From: Streptomyces cacaoi
GTDB lineage: Bacteria > Actinomycetota > Actinomycetes > Streptomycetales > Streptomycetaceae
Assembly: GCF_006539165.1 (NCBI RefSeq)
Contig: NZ_BJMM01000002.1
Location: 124,001-188,000 of the forward strand
DNA: 64,000 bases
Reading direction: 5' to 3'
The position numbers and the translations under genes were made by a program. Positions 26,405 through 34,648 of this stretch are shown here, piece by piece. The notes under the pieces are model-generated. The model was given only the letters and a program-made list of their open reading frames with translations. It was not told the origin of the DNA and did no database searches. Position 1 is the first letter of the stretch. Each line of letters starts with the position of its first letter.

Positions 26405-29032
26405 ATGACTGACATGAGCGAGCCGGGCCGCGCGCCCGGTGCGGGAAGCCCCGACGGGCCCGCGGACGCCCGGGCCGAGGCCGCCCGCCGGGCCGTGGTG
26501 GACGAGGTGCTCGCCCGGCTCGGGCTGCGGGCCAAGGCCCGACTGCTGAGCGGGTCCGGCATGTGGTCGGTCGGACCCGAACCCGACGCCGGGCTCGGGC
26601 GGCTCGTGTTCTCCGACGGCCCCGCCGGGGTGCGGGGCGAGGCGTGGACCCCCGAGGAGCCCAGCGTCGCACTGCCCTCGCCCACCGCGCTCGGCGCCAC
26701 CTGGGACGCCGGGCTCGCCCACGGCGCCGGGCTGCTGCTCGCCCAGGAGGCCCGCCGCAAGGGCGCACACGCGGTGCTCGCGCCCACCGTCAATCTGCAC
26801 CGCACGCCCTACGGCGGCCGGCACTTCGAGGCGTACTCCGAGGACCCCGAACTGACCGGCGTGCTGGGCGCCGCGCTGGTGCGCGGGCTCCAGGACGGCG
26901 GCGTCGCCGCCACCCCGAAGCACTACGTCGCCAACGACTCCGAGAGCGACCGCTACACCGTCGACGTCCGGGTCGGCACCCGCACCCTGCGCGAGCTGTA
27001 CCTCGCCCCCTTCGAGCGGATCGTGCGCACCGCACACCCCTGGGCCCTGATGGCCGCCTACAACTCCGTGGACGGCACCACCATGAGCGAGCACGACGTC
27101 CTCAACAACGGGGTGCTGCGCGCCGAATGGGGCTTCGACGGCGTCCTCGTCTCCGACTGGACCGGGGCCCGCTCCACCCTCGGCTGCGCCCGCGGCGGGC
27201 TCGACCTGGCGATGCCCGGCCCGGACACCGTCTACGACGACCATCTCGTCGCGGCCGTGCGCGCCGGCCGGGTCCCCGAGGAGACCGTGGACGCGCTGGC
27301 CCGCCGGGTGCTCCTGCTCGCCGCCCGCACCGGTGTCCTGGACGGCGCCCCGCCCGCGGTGCCGGCCGCCGCGCTGCCCGCCGAGCTGGACGCGGCGCAC
27401 ACCGTGCGCGCACTCGCGGCCCGCTCCTTCGTCCTGCTGCGCAACGAGGACGGCGTACTGCCGCTGGACCTGCCGCACGACGGCCCCGGGCCGCCGCCGC
27501 GCGGGCCCGGGGCGTCCGGTGCCGTGCGCAGGCTGGCGGTCAGCGGACTGGCCGCCGCCGTCCCCCGGTTCGGCGGGGGAGGCAGCGCCCAGGTCTTCCC
27601 CGAGCAGCTCGACACCCCGCTGGACGCGCTGCGCGACGCCCTGCCCGCCGGCACCGAACTCGCCCACGACCCGGGCCCGGACCCGCGCACCCGGCTCGGC
27701 GCCGCGAGCAGTGACGCCGGCTTCCGGCTGACGGCCGTCCTCTACGGGCTCGACGACGCCGAGCTGGCGCGCGCCCCGCAGCGCGACGGGAGCGTGCGCT
27801 GGATGGGCGGGCTGCCCGGCGGCGTCCCGCTCGCGGACCTCGGCCGGGTCGAACTCGTCGGCGAGTTCACCCCCGAGGACGACGGGACCCACCGCCTCGC
27901 GGTGCGCGGCGTCGGCCACTTCCGGCTGGAGGCGGCCGGCCGGGTGCTCTACGACGGCGAACTGCGCCCCGAGGGCGAGGACCCCGCGGCGGCCTTCCTC
28001 AACCCGCCGCAGCAGACCTTCCTGCTGGACGCGCGGGCCGGCGAGACCGTGCCCGTGCGGCTCGTCCATCCCGTCGGGGTGAACGGCGCGGCGGCCGGGT
28101 TCGGCCTGGTCTCCTTCGAACTGGGGCACGGCGCACCGGTGGTGCCCGACGAGGAGCTGATCGAGCGCGCCGTCCGCAGCGCAGCGGAGGCCGATGTCGC
28201 CCTCGTCTTCGTGGGCACGACGGACGAGACGGAGAGCGAGGGCGTCGACCGCGACCGGCTGGCGCTGCCCGGACGCCAGGACGAACTGGTCGCCCGGGTG
28301 GCCGCCGTCAACCCGCGCACGGTCGTCGTCGTCAACGCCGGCGCCCCGGTGCTGATGCCGTGGCGCGGCCAGGTGGCGGCCGTGCTGCTGACCTGGTTCC
28401 CCGGGCAGGCCGGGGGCCGGGCGCTCGTCGATGTGCTGTCCGGCAGGGCCGAGCCCGGCGGCAGGCTGCCCACCACCTGGCCGGCGGCCGAGGAGGACGT
28501 GCCCGTCCGCCAGGTGACGCCCGACAGCGACGGCCAACTCCCTTACAGCGAGGGCCCGTACATCGGCTACCGGGCCTGGCGGCGGGGCCCGCGGGGCGGC
28601 CCGGAGCCGGCGTACTGGTTCGGGCACGGCCTCGGCTACACCGACTGGTACTACGAGGCGCTGCACCTCACGGCCCCGGAGCCCGCGGGGGACGACCGGG
28701 GGGACGGCCGGGGAGACGGTGACCCCTACCGGCCCGCCGTCGAGGCCGTCGTCCGGGTGCGCAACGCGGGTCTGCGGGCCGGGCGCGAGGTCGTCCAGCT
28801 CTATCTCGGTCCGGAGGGGCCCGAGCGGAAGCTGGCGGCGTTCGCGGTGGTGGAGGCCGAGCCGGGCGGCACGGCGGAGGCGCGGCTCACGGTGCCGCGC
28901 CGTGCCGTGCAGGAGTGGGAGCCGACGTCGGAGACCTGGCAACCCGTGCCCGGCCCCCATCTGTTCGCCGCCGGGCGCAGCGCCGCCGACATCCGGCTGA
29001 CGGCCCGCACGGCGGCGCAACGGCCGGACTGA
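26405..29032 (+). CDS. GH3 family beta-glycosidase with PA14 domain
   Basis: 875 residues, no signal peptide, so probably intracellular. The N-terminal GH3 barrel runs to about residue 320 with FSDGPAGVRG, LAPTVNLHRTPYGGRHFEAY, ATPKHYVANDSE, and the nucleophile Asp251 in GVLVSDWTGARST. The second alpha/beta domain follows, interrupted by a PA14 domain at about 440-590. A C-terminal fibronectin-III-like domain closes the protein (PAVEAVVRVRNAGLRAGREV). The architecture is typical of bacterial beta-glucosidases, including beta-xylosidases and related enzymes; exact sugar specificity is not readable. ATG 26405 is chosen with AGGG upstream; GTG 26396 and ATG 26414 are alternatives. No sugar transporter or LacI gene is adjacent. 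Confidence 0.9.
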   Translation: MTDMSEPGRAPGAGSPDGPADARAEAARRAVVDEVLARLGLRAKARLLSGSGMWSVGPEPDAGLGRLVFSDGPAGVRGEAWTPEEPSVALPSPTALGATWDAGLAHGAGLLLAQEARRKGAHAVLAPTVNLHRTPYGGRHFEAYSEDPELTGVLGAALVRGLQDGGVAATPKHYVANDSESDRYTVDVRVGTRTLRELYLAPFERIVRTAHPWALMAAYNSVDGTTMSEHDVLNNGVLRAEWGFDGVLVSDWTGARSTLGCARGGLDLAMPGPDTVYDDHLVAAVRAGRVPEETVDALARRVLLLAARTGVLDGAPPAVPAAALPAELDAAHTVRALAARSFVLLRNEDGVLPLDLPHDGPGPPPRGPGASGAVRRLAVSGLAAAVPRFGGGGSAQVFPEQLDTPLDALRDALPAGTELAHDPGPDPRTRLGAASSDAGFRLTAVLYGLDDAELARAPQRDGSVRWMGGLPGGVPLADLGRVELVGEFTPEDDGTHRLAVRGVGHFRLEAAGRVLYDGELRPEGEDPAAAFLNPPQQTFLLDARAGETVPVRLVHPVGVNGAAAGFGLVSFELGHGAPVVPDEELIERAVRSAAEADVALVFVGTTDETESEGVDRDRLALPGRQDELVARVAAVNPRTVVVVNAGAPVLMPWRGQVAAVLLTWFPGQAGGRALVDVLSGRAEPGGRLPTTWPAAEEDVPVRQVTPDSDGQLPYSEGPYIGYRAWRRGPRGGPEPAYWFGHGLGYTDWYYEALHLTAPEPAGDDRGDGRGDGDPYRPAVEAVVRVRNAGLRAGREVVQLYLGPEGPERKLAAFAVVEAEPGGTAEARLTVPRRAVQEWEPTSETWQPVPGPHLFAAGRSAADIRLTARTAAQRPD

Positions 29033-29152
29033 CGGCTGGGGATGCCGGCTGGGGATGCCGGCGACGGGCGACGGCCGACGCTGAGCCGCACGCCCCCCGG
29101 GGAGGGAGGCGTGCGTCGGTCCGGGGCTCTGCTCGGCGGCCCGGTGCGGTGC

Positions 29153-29563
29153 TCAGGCCGTTGTCGTGCGGTACTTGCCGCAGGCGAACTGATTCCGGCC
29201 GTTCGACATGCACAGCCGGAACTTGACCTTCGAGCCCTCCTTCAGATTCTTGTGCAGAATGGTGCCGTGGGTCTTTCCGCCCTTGTCGTACCAGTAACTC
29301 CCGCTGATTCCACGGCCGTCGGCCTTGGTGGCGAAGATGGTCACCACCGGCTGGTAGCCGTCCTTCGCGTCGTCGTAGACCGTGAAACGGTCGCCCTTCG
29401 CGGTGAACGCGGCGCGCGCCGAATGGACATAGCTCTTCCCGGACTTGGAGTGGCCGGGGTTCACCCAGACGTCGAGCGCCTGGGCCTGCGGGGCCCCGAT
29501 GGCGCCGACGGCGAGCAGGGTGCCGATTCCGACGGTGGTGGCGCGCCTGGTGCTCTTCTTCAT
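29153..29563 (-). CDS. Small secreted hypothetical protein
   Basis: 136 residues. The signal peptide is clear (MKKSTRRATTVGIGTLLAVG, ending in APQAQA). The mature part is about 107 residues, basic and Gly/Lys-rich, with segments SKSGKSYVHSARAAFTAKGD, VVTIFATKADGRGISGSYWY and THGTILHKNLKEGSKVKFR. Two cysteines near the C-terminus (FRLCMSNGRNQFACGKY) could form one disulfide. I do not recognise the family; small extracellular proteins of this look are common in streptomycetes and may be antimicrobial or signalling-related. GC content and codon use look slightly lower than in the neighbours. It is monocistronic and convergent with the GH3 gene. Confidence 0.75.
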   Translation of the reverse strand: MKKSTRRATTVGIGTLLAVGAIGAPQAQALDVWVNPGHSKSGKSYVHSARAAFTAKGDRFTVYDDAKDGYQPVVTIFATKADGRGISGSYWYDKGGKTHGTILHKNLKEGSKVKFRLCMSNGRNQFACGKYRTTTA

Positions 29564-29877
29564 GAGGTAACGGATCGCATCCTCAGTTGTGGATCATGGT
29601 CGTCGGCGAGTTTACGGAAGGCGTTCCGGGCGCAACAACCGCTCATTGTCACGGCTTTTCGACAGGTCCGTTCCGGCCGTTTCTCCGGGCAATGCGGAAT
29701 GCGCCGACGGGCGTCCCGCGGCGGTATGTCGCGATATCCCCGGCAGAATCGGCGATCGCTGGATTCCCGGCGTGCGGACGGTCGTTCCGGACGCCGGACA
29801 CGGACGCCGGGCGCGGATATCGGGCACGGATATCGGACGCGGATATCGGGCACGGAAGCCGTCGGCACGGGCCCCGG
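29564..29877. other. Intergenic region with no recognisable gene
   Basis: 314 bp between the divergently arranged ends of the secreted-protein and AraC genes. It holds the promoter side of the secreted-protein gene (AT-richer at 29570-29600, 29640-29660) and a 13-bp tandem repeat near the AraC stop. No credible ORF was found. Confidence 0.6.
29815..29866. repeat. 13-bp tandem repeat downstream of araC-type gene
   Basis: GGATATCGG followed by GCAC or ACGC repeats with exact 13-bp period at 29815, 29828, 29841 and 29854 (last copy partial). More degenerate copies extend left to about 29785. Each unit carries GATATC. It ends about 12 bp before the AraC stop codon at 29878. Confidence 0.75.
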
Positions 29878-30930
29878 TCACCGCTGCCGTCGTCGCGGCG
29901 GGCGCACGGTGGTGCGGAAGGCGCCCGGGGTCGTTCCGGCGCGCTGCTGGAAGAACTTGGAGAAGTTGGTGGCGTCGGCGAAGCCCAGCTGCGCGGCGAT
30001 CTGGGAGGCGGAGCTGTCGGTGTGGGCGAGCAGGCGCTTGGCCTCCAGCACGACACGGCGGTCCACGAACTCCTTCGCGCCCAGCCCCGCCGCGGTACGG
30101 GTGGCACGCGAGAGCGTGCGCGGTGAATAGCCCAGTGCCTGGGCGTAGTCGGCGACCCGGCGGGTGCGGGTGAAGTCCCGTTCCACGGCGGCACGGAAGC
30201 GGCGGAACGTCTCCGGGCCGCGGCCCTGCCCCGGCGCGGCCGGACCGTCCGGCGGCCCCGGTGTTCCGGGCGTTCCGGGCGTTCCGGCAGTTCCGGGCGT
30301 CGCGTCCGGCAGCCGGATCAGCCGCAGCAGCAGCGCGGACAGCAGATGACGCAGCAGCTGGGTGTGCGCGGCCGGCGGTGGCCCGGCCGGTCCGGTGCGC
30401 GCGGCGGCGAACTCGAAGCGCAGATGATCCAGGGCCAGGCGGACGGCGCGTGCCCCGGCGTCCACCGGGTGGCGGTGCACCGCGCCGGACGCCTCGTCCA
30501 GCCCGACGGCCTCCGCCGTGGCCGGGTCGGGGAAGGCGGGCAGGAACAGCACGAGCGTCCCCTCCGCCTGCTCCAGATCGCCGTACTGCTGCACCTGTCC
30601 GGGCCGGACCCACAGCCAGCCGCCGGGCGCCGTGCGGTGCTCGGTGAAGTCGACGGACTGCCGCAGCGTTCCCGACTCGACGGCGAACAGCTGGTGGAAG
30701 TCCGGCCGTTGTGGTTCCGCGGGGTTCTGGCCGTGTGCGGCGGTGCGGGTGCGCAGATCCGAGAGCGTCATCACCTCCAGACCCGTCGCGGGGGCGCCGG
30801 GCCCGGGGGACCAGGGCAGCTCGGGGATCGTGCCCGCGCCGGTGCGGACCGGGTACGGGGCGATGCCGCCGCCGGGCGCCGGTGCCGGGTCGGCCTCCGC
30901 GGGATCCGTGGAGGCGGCCGGTTCGTCCAT
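29878..30930 (-). CDS. AraC-family transcriptional regulator
   Basis: 350 residues. An N-terminal cupin-like sensor region covers about 60-130 (FHQLFAVESGTLRQSVDFTE, GGWLWVRPGQVQQYGD). A linker with a repeat-encoded TPGTPGTPGTPG run follows at about 220-235. The C-terminal double helix-turn-helix covers about 250-345 (VADYAQALGYSPRTLSRATR, ASQIAAQLGFADATNFSKFF, then PGAFRTTVRP). ATG 30930 is divergent, 136 bp from the NAD(P)-binding protein gene, which is the obvious regulatory target. Nested inverted repeats lie between them. The effector is unknown. Confidence 0.9.
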   Translation of the reverse strand: MDEPAASTDPAEADPAPAPGGGIAPYPVRTGAGTIPELPWSPGPGAPATGLEVMTLSDLRTRTAAHGQNPAEPQRPDFHQLFAVESGTLRQSVDFTEHRTAPGGWLWVRPGQVQQYGDLEQAEGTLVLFLPAFPDPATAEAVGLDEASGAVHRHPVDAGARAVRLALDHLRFEFAAARTGPAGPPPAAHTQLLRHLLSALLLRLIRLPDATPGTAGTPGTPGTPGPPDGPAAPGQGRGPETFRRFRAAVERDFTRTRRVADYAQALGYSPRTLSRATRTAAGLGAKEFVDRRVVLEAKRLLAHTDSSASQIAAQLGFADATNFSKFFQQRAGTTPGAFRTTVRPPRRRQR

Positions 30931-30940
30931 GTGTCCGTTT

Positions 30941-30961
30941 CTCACCATAGGTGGTCGTGAG
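30941..30961. promoter_or_regulatory. Candidate AraC operator in divergent promoter
   Basis: CTCAC-N11-GTGAG (30941-30961) encloses CACC-ATA-GGTG (30943-30953). It sits immediately upstream of the AraC start and about 105 bp upstream of the divergent gene, suggesting autoregulation. Confidence 0.4.
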
Positions 30962-31066
30962 CCTACCTCGCGGGGGTGCGGTCGCACGGTTAGCTTCGGT
31001 GGTGTCGCCGCCCGCCGCCACGGTGTGCCGGTGACGGAAACTGCCATCGAGCACCAGGAGAACACC

Positions 31067-31723
31067 ATGGCGAGGATCGCCCTGTTCGGGGCCACCGGGC
31101 ACATCGGGAGCCGGATTCTGCGCGAGGCGCTGAGCAGAGGACACGAGGTCGTCGCCGTCGTCCGCGACCCCGGCAAGCTGGAGCGCACCGACCAGGGCAC
31201 CCGGCTGACCGTGCGCACCGGCGACGTGCTCTCGCCCGAGTCGGTGGCGGAAGCGGCCGGTGCGGCGGACGTCGTGGTCAGCGCGGTGGGCGGCGGCGAC
31301 GGGCCGGGGCATCTGGCCACGATCGAACCGGCCGCCGAATCGCTTGTCGCCGGCCTGCGCACGCTCGGCGACCGGGCGCCCCGGCTGATCGCCGTCGGCG
31401 GCGCCGGATCACTGCGCACGCCCGGCGGCGGGCAGGTGTGGGACGCCGACGGCCTGCCCGAGGGCGTCCTCCAGATCATGCACGCGCACGGTGACGCGCT
31501 GGAGTTCTACCGCGGCGTCGAGGACATCCGCTGGACCAACATCAGCCCCGCGGCCACCATCGAGCCGGGCATCCGCACCGGCACCTACCGCACGGCGCTG
31601 GACGACCTCGTCGTGGACGACGAGGGCAACAGCCGGATCTCGATGGAGGACTACGCGGTCGCCGTCCTCGACGAGGTGGAGAACCCGCGGCACCTCCGCG
31701 AGCGCTTCACCGTCGCCGACTGA
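31067..31723 (+). CDS. NAD(P)-binding Rossmann protein (NmrA/YwnB-like)
   Basis: 218 residues. The N-terminal nucleotide motif is IALFGATGHIGSRILREALS (GxxGxxG). Next come EVVAVVRDPGKLE, GDVLSPESVAEAA and VVVSAVGGG. The C-terminal part (IMHAHGDALEFYRG, ISMEDYAVAVLDEVENP) fits the atypical short-chain group of NmrA-like proteins and YwnB/flavin-reductase-like proteins. No Tyr-x-x-x-Lys catalytic pair is present, so it may be a redox sensor or an epimerase-like reductase. ATG 31067 has CAGGAG at 31055-31060. Likely controlled by the divergent AraC gene. Confidence 0.85.
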   Translation: MARIALFGATGHIGSRILREALSRGHEVVAVVRDPGKLERTDQGTRLTVRTGDVLSPESVAEAAGAADVVVSAVGGGDGPGHLATIEPAAESLVAGLRTLGDRAPRLIAVGGAGSLRTPGGGQVWDADGLPEGVLQIMHAHGDALEFYRGVEDIRWTNISPAATIEPGIRTGTYRTALDDLVVDDEGNSRISMEDYAVAVLDEVENPRHLRERFTVAD

Positions 31724-31739
31724 CGGCCGGACCGGCCGC

Positions 31740-32141
31740 TCAGGGCAGCCGGCGGTCCAGCGCCGAGCGGCCCTCGGCGGCGATCTGCTCGCGCGCCCAG
31801 GCCAGATTGGCCTCCGTCAGATCGCGCCCGGAGGCGAGCACCACGTCCTCCGGCGTGGGCTCCGCGTCCGGGCCCGTGTGCAGGACGTCATCGGGCGTCG
31901 GACTCTCGTAGCGACGGCGGAACTTGGCGATCTGGCCCTCGGAATCGACGACGCGGGCCTTGCCCGTGTAGAAGGGGTGGGACTCCGAGGAGATCTCCAC
32001 GTCGATGACCGGGTACGTCTGCCCGTCGTCCCATTCGATGGTGGTGTCACTGCTGGCCGTCGAACGCGTCAGGAACGCGTAGCCGGCCGCCTGGTCCCGG
32101 AAGACCACCTGGTGGTAGTCGGGGTGGGTGTCAGACTTCAC
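31740..32141 (-). CDS. rpmE2: Type B ribosomal protein L31 with C-terminal extension
   Basis: 133 residues. The first roughly 80 residues are ribosomal protein bL31 type [54 protein letters not shown] and KFRRRY. There are no zinc-binding cysteines, so it is the zinc-free paralogue that can replace L31 type A under zinc limitation. The usual length is about 85 residues. Here about 50 more follow ([31 protein letters not shown]), a helical module that I think recurs as the end of small actinobacterial proteins. The start is GTG 32141 with AAAGGTAGGG upstream. I did not recognise a Zur box in the divergent spacer. Confidence 0.85.
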   Translation of the reverse strand: MKSDTHPDYHQVVFRDQAAGYAFLTRSTASSDTTIEWDDGQTYPVIDVEISSESHPFYTGKARVVDSEGQIAKFRRRYESPTPDDVLHTGPDAEPTPEDVVLASGRDLTEANLAWAREQIAAEGRSALDRRLP

Positions 32142-32364
32142 GAGCCGCCCTACCTTTCAGGTTCCCGCGTACAGGACCCGTGCTGCCCAGGCTACGTCCG
32201 GCATCCCGTCCCGGCATCCGCGCAGGTCGCGGCCCGTTCCCCGGCCCGGGAGGGGTACGGGCCCGAGGTGCGCGGCGCCCCGGGCGGGCCGAGCATGGAG
32301 TCCCCGGAGGTGGGGCCGACCCCTCGCCGGAGGCACGGACGCGCACCGCCGACGGAAGCCCGAC

Positions 32365-32409
32365 GGACGCGAGGGACGCGAGGGACACGAGGGACGCGAG
32401 GGACACGAG
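32365..32409 (+). repeat. Five 9-bp tandem repeats before an MFS gene
   Basis: GGACGCGAG or GGACACGAG occurs five times in exact succession (32365, 32374, 32383, 32392, 32401), ending 5 nt before GTG 32414. Each unit joins the next to make GAGGGA, a Shine-Dalgarno-like sequence. If translation began upstream, the repeat would read as D-A/T-R triplets. Confidence 0.8.
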
Positions 32410-32413
32410 AAAC

Positions 32414-33583
32414 GTGGTGAAGCAGCGCAACGGCACCGGGTGGTACGCGGCAGCCACCTATGTCTTCGCCGTGGGCATGGCCGGCACGACGCTGCCGACC
32501 CCGCTCTACGGCCTCTACCGGGGGCAACTGGGCTTCTCCGAGCTGATGGTGACGATCGTCTTCGCCGTCTACGCGGCCGGTGTCATCGCGGCGCTGCTCG
32601 TGGCCGGGGACTTCTCCGACGTGCTCGGCCGCCGGCCCGTCCTGCTGGCCGCGCTGGCGCTCTCCGCCGCCAGCGCCGTCTGCTTCCTGTTCGAAGGGGG
32701 CCTGCCGCTGCTGTTCACCGGGCGGGTGCTGTCGGGATTCGCCGCGGGGCTGTTCAGCGGCGCCGCCACCGCCGCCGTGCTGGAGCTGGCACCGTCCGGC
32801 AGCAGCGGTTTCGCGGCGACCGCCGCCAACATGGGCGGTCTCGGCTGCGGTCCGCTGCTGTCCGGTGTGCTGGCCCAGTACGCGCCGAAGCCGCTCATGC
32901 TGCCCTTCCTCGCCCATCTGGGGCTGCTCGCCGTGGCCCTGGTGCTCACCCTCGTCCTGCCCGAGACGGTGCACAGGCCCGAGCCGAGGCCCCCGCTGCG
33001 GCCCCGCGGCATGGCCGTGCCCCGGCAGGTGCGGCCGGTGTTCGTGCCCGCCGGGCTGGCCTGTTTCGCCGGGTTCTCCGTGTTCGGGCTGTTCACCGCC
33101 GTCTCGCCCGGCTTCCTGTCGGAGACGCTGCACGTCGGCAATCTCGCCGCCTCGGGCGCCGTCGCCTTCTCCGTCTTCGCCTCCTCGCTGGCCGGGCAGG
33201 CGCTGATGAGCAGGACGGGCGTCGCGCGGGGCCTGCCGCTGGGCTGTGTCGGGCTGGTGGCCGGGATGGTGCAGGTCGGCTGCTCGCTGCTGGTCGCCTC
33301 GCTGCCGCTGCTGGTGACCGGCGCCGTGACGGTGGGGATCGGGCAGGGGCTGGCGTTCCGGTCGGCGCTCTCCGCCGTGGGGGAACGGGCGCCGGAGGAG
33401 CACCGGGGCGCGACGCTGTCCGCGCTCTTCGTCACCGCGTATCTCGGGATCTCGCTGCCCGTCGTGGGCGTCGGGGCGCTGAGCGTGGGGATGGGGCTGC
33501 GGGACGCGGGGCTGGTGTTCTCCGCGTGTGTGATCGTGCTGGCCGCCGCCGTGGGCTTCCGGCTGCACCGCGCCCGGGGGTGA
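32414..33583 (+). CDS. MFS transporter
   Basis: About 389 residues with 12 predicted hydrophobic helices. Typical MFS features are GTTLPTPLYGLYRGQLGFSE in the first helix region, the loop motif AGDFSDVLGRRPVLL (DxxGRR between helices 2 and 3), VLSGFAAGLFSGAATAAVLE and LPETVHRPEPRP closing the first half. The first half most resembles drug or sugar efflux MFS members (YfmO/AraJ-like); substrate unknown. GTG 32414 or 32417 is the likely start, directly after the 9-bp repeat array. The frame is open back to 32180, but that part is Arg/Pro-rich and repetitive. It is divergent from the L31 gene. Confidence 0.85.
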   Translation: MVKQRNGTGWYAAATYVFAVGMAGTTLPTPLYGLYRGQLGFSELMVTIVFAVYAAGVIAALLVAGDFSDVLGRRPVLLAALALSAASAVCFLFEGGLPLLFTGRVLSGFAAGLFSGAATAAVLELAPSGSSGFAATAANMGGLGCGPLLSGVLAQYAPKPLMLPFLAHLGLLAVALVLTLVLPETVHRPEPRPPLRPRGMAVPRQVRPVFVPAGLACFAGFSVFGLFTAVSPGFLSETLHVGNLAASGAVAFSVFASSLAGQALMSRTGVARGLPLGCVGLVAGMVQVGCSLLVASLPLLVTGAVTVGIGQGLAFRSALSAVGERAPEEHRGATLSALFVTAYLGISLPVVGVGALSVGMGLRDAGLVFSACVIVLAAAVGFRLHRARG

Positions 33584-33643
33584 GCCGGTCCCGCCGCCGT
33601 GCTCCGCGGCGCAGGGCGCTGCTGCCGGGCGTTCCCGGCCGGG

Positions 33644-34399
33644 TCACTGTGCGGAGTACGCGCCGTCCACCAGGTGGTAGCTGCCCTGGACGAAGGAGGC
33701 CGCGTCGGACAGGAGGAAGGCCGTCAGCTCGGCGACCTCCTCGGCGGTGCCGAGCCGTCCCTGCGGGTGCAGTGCGATCAGCCGCTCCCGCATCGGGTTG
33801 TCCGTCTCCCGCAGCAGCGGCGTGTCGATGAAGCCGGGCCCGACCGCGTTGACGCGGATGCCGCGGGGCGCGTATTCGAGCGCGGCGGTCTTCGTCAGCC
33901 CGATGACGCCGTGCTTGGCGGCGCAGTAGGCCGCCTGGCCGGAGAAGCCGTGGGTGCCCAGGATCGAGGACATGTTGACGATGGCACCGCCGCCGCCCTC
34001 GGCCATGACGGGCAGTTCGTAGCGCAGCCCGTGGAAGACGCCGGTGAGGTCGGTGTCGATGACCCGGTTCCAGGCGGCGATGTCGTACTCGCCGGTCGGC
34101 AGGGACGGGCCGGAGATCCCCGCGTTGTTCACGGCCAGGTCGAGCGAGCCGTAGGTGTCGACGGTGAAGCGCACCGCCTCGGCGACCGAGGACGGGTCGG
34201 TGACGTCGACGGTGACCGGCTCGGCGCGGGCCCCCGCTGTCTCCAGTTCGCCGGCCGCGAGCTGTGCGCCGTCCTCGTCGTAGTCGGCGACGACGACGGC
34301 GGCGCCGTCCTCGGCGAGCCGCCGGGCGACGGCCAGGCCGATGCCGGAGGCCGCGCCGGTGACCAGCGCGGTCCTGCCCTCGAATGCGGGGGTCGTCAT
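33644..34399 (-). CDS. Short-chain dehydrogenase/reductase (SDR)
   Basis: 251-residue classical SDR. The NAD(P) motif is ALVTGAASGIGLAVARRL, the structural NNAG is LDLAVNNAGISG and the catalytic residues are IVNMSSILG (Ser) and AAYCAAKHGVIGLTK (Tyr-x-x-x-Lys). After these come RVNAVGPGFIDTP and the C-terminal FLLSDAASFVQGSYHLVDGAYS. Asp in VVVADYDEDG after strand 2 favours NAD over NADP. The substrate is unknown; the closest pattern is the 3-oxoacyl/glucose-type oxidoreductase group. Monocistronic; ATG 34399. It is divergent from the M28 peptidase gene across 249 bp with no clear regulatory motif. Confidence 0.9.
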   Translation of the reverse strand: MTTPAFEGRTALVTGAASGIGLAVARRLAEDGAAVVVADYDEDGAQLAAGELETAGARAEPVTVDVTDPSSVAEAVRFTVDTYGSLDLAVNNAGISGPSLPTGEYDIAAWNRVIDTDLTGVFHGLRYELPVMAEGGGGAIVNMSSILGTHGFSGQAAYCAAKHGVIGLTKTAALEYAPRGIRVNAVGPGFIDTPLLRETDNPMRERLIALHPQGRLGTAEEVAELTAFLLSDAASFVQGSYHLVDGAYSAQ

Positions 34400-34648
34400 G
34401 CTTCGGCCTCTCGTCGCTGGGGAGCCGTCCCGGCGCGGCCCGGGGGCCGCCGGTTCGCCCTCGTCGCCCTCGCCCTCGGTGACACGGTGGCCGGAACGCG
34501 GCCCGTGCGCACCGGTGTCGTGGCCGAACGGGTGAGCGGCGGCCGGCGCGCGGGAGCGCGGCGCGGGCGTGCGCGGCCTCTTGTCCGCGCCCGTCGTGCC
34601 CCTGACAATCACGCGAGGTCTCCGCATCCGCACCGTGGGAGGACGACG

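Noticed and set aside
32142..32413. Zur box upstream of the L31 type B gene
   Set aside because: Only a fragment resembling TGAAA is seen; no symmetric TGAAAAT-type site was found.
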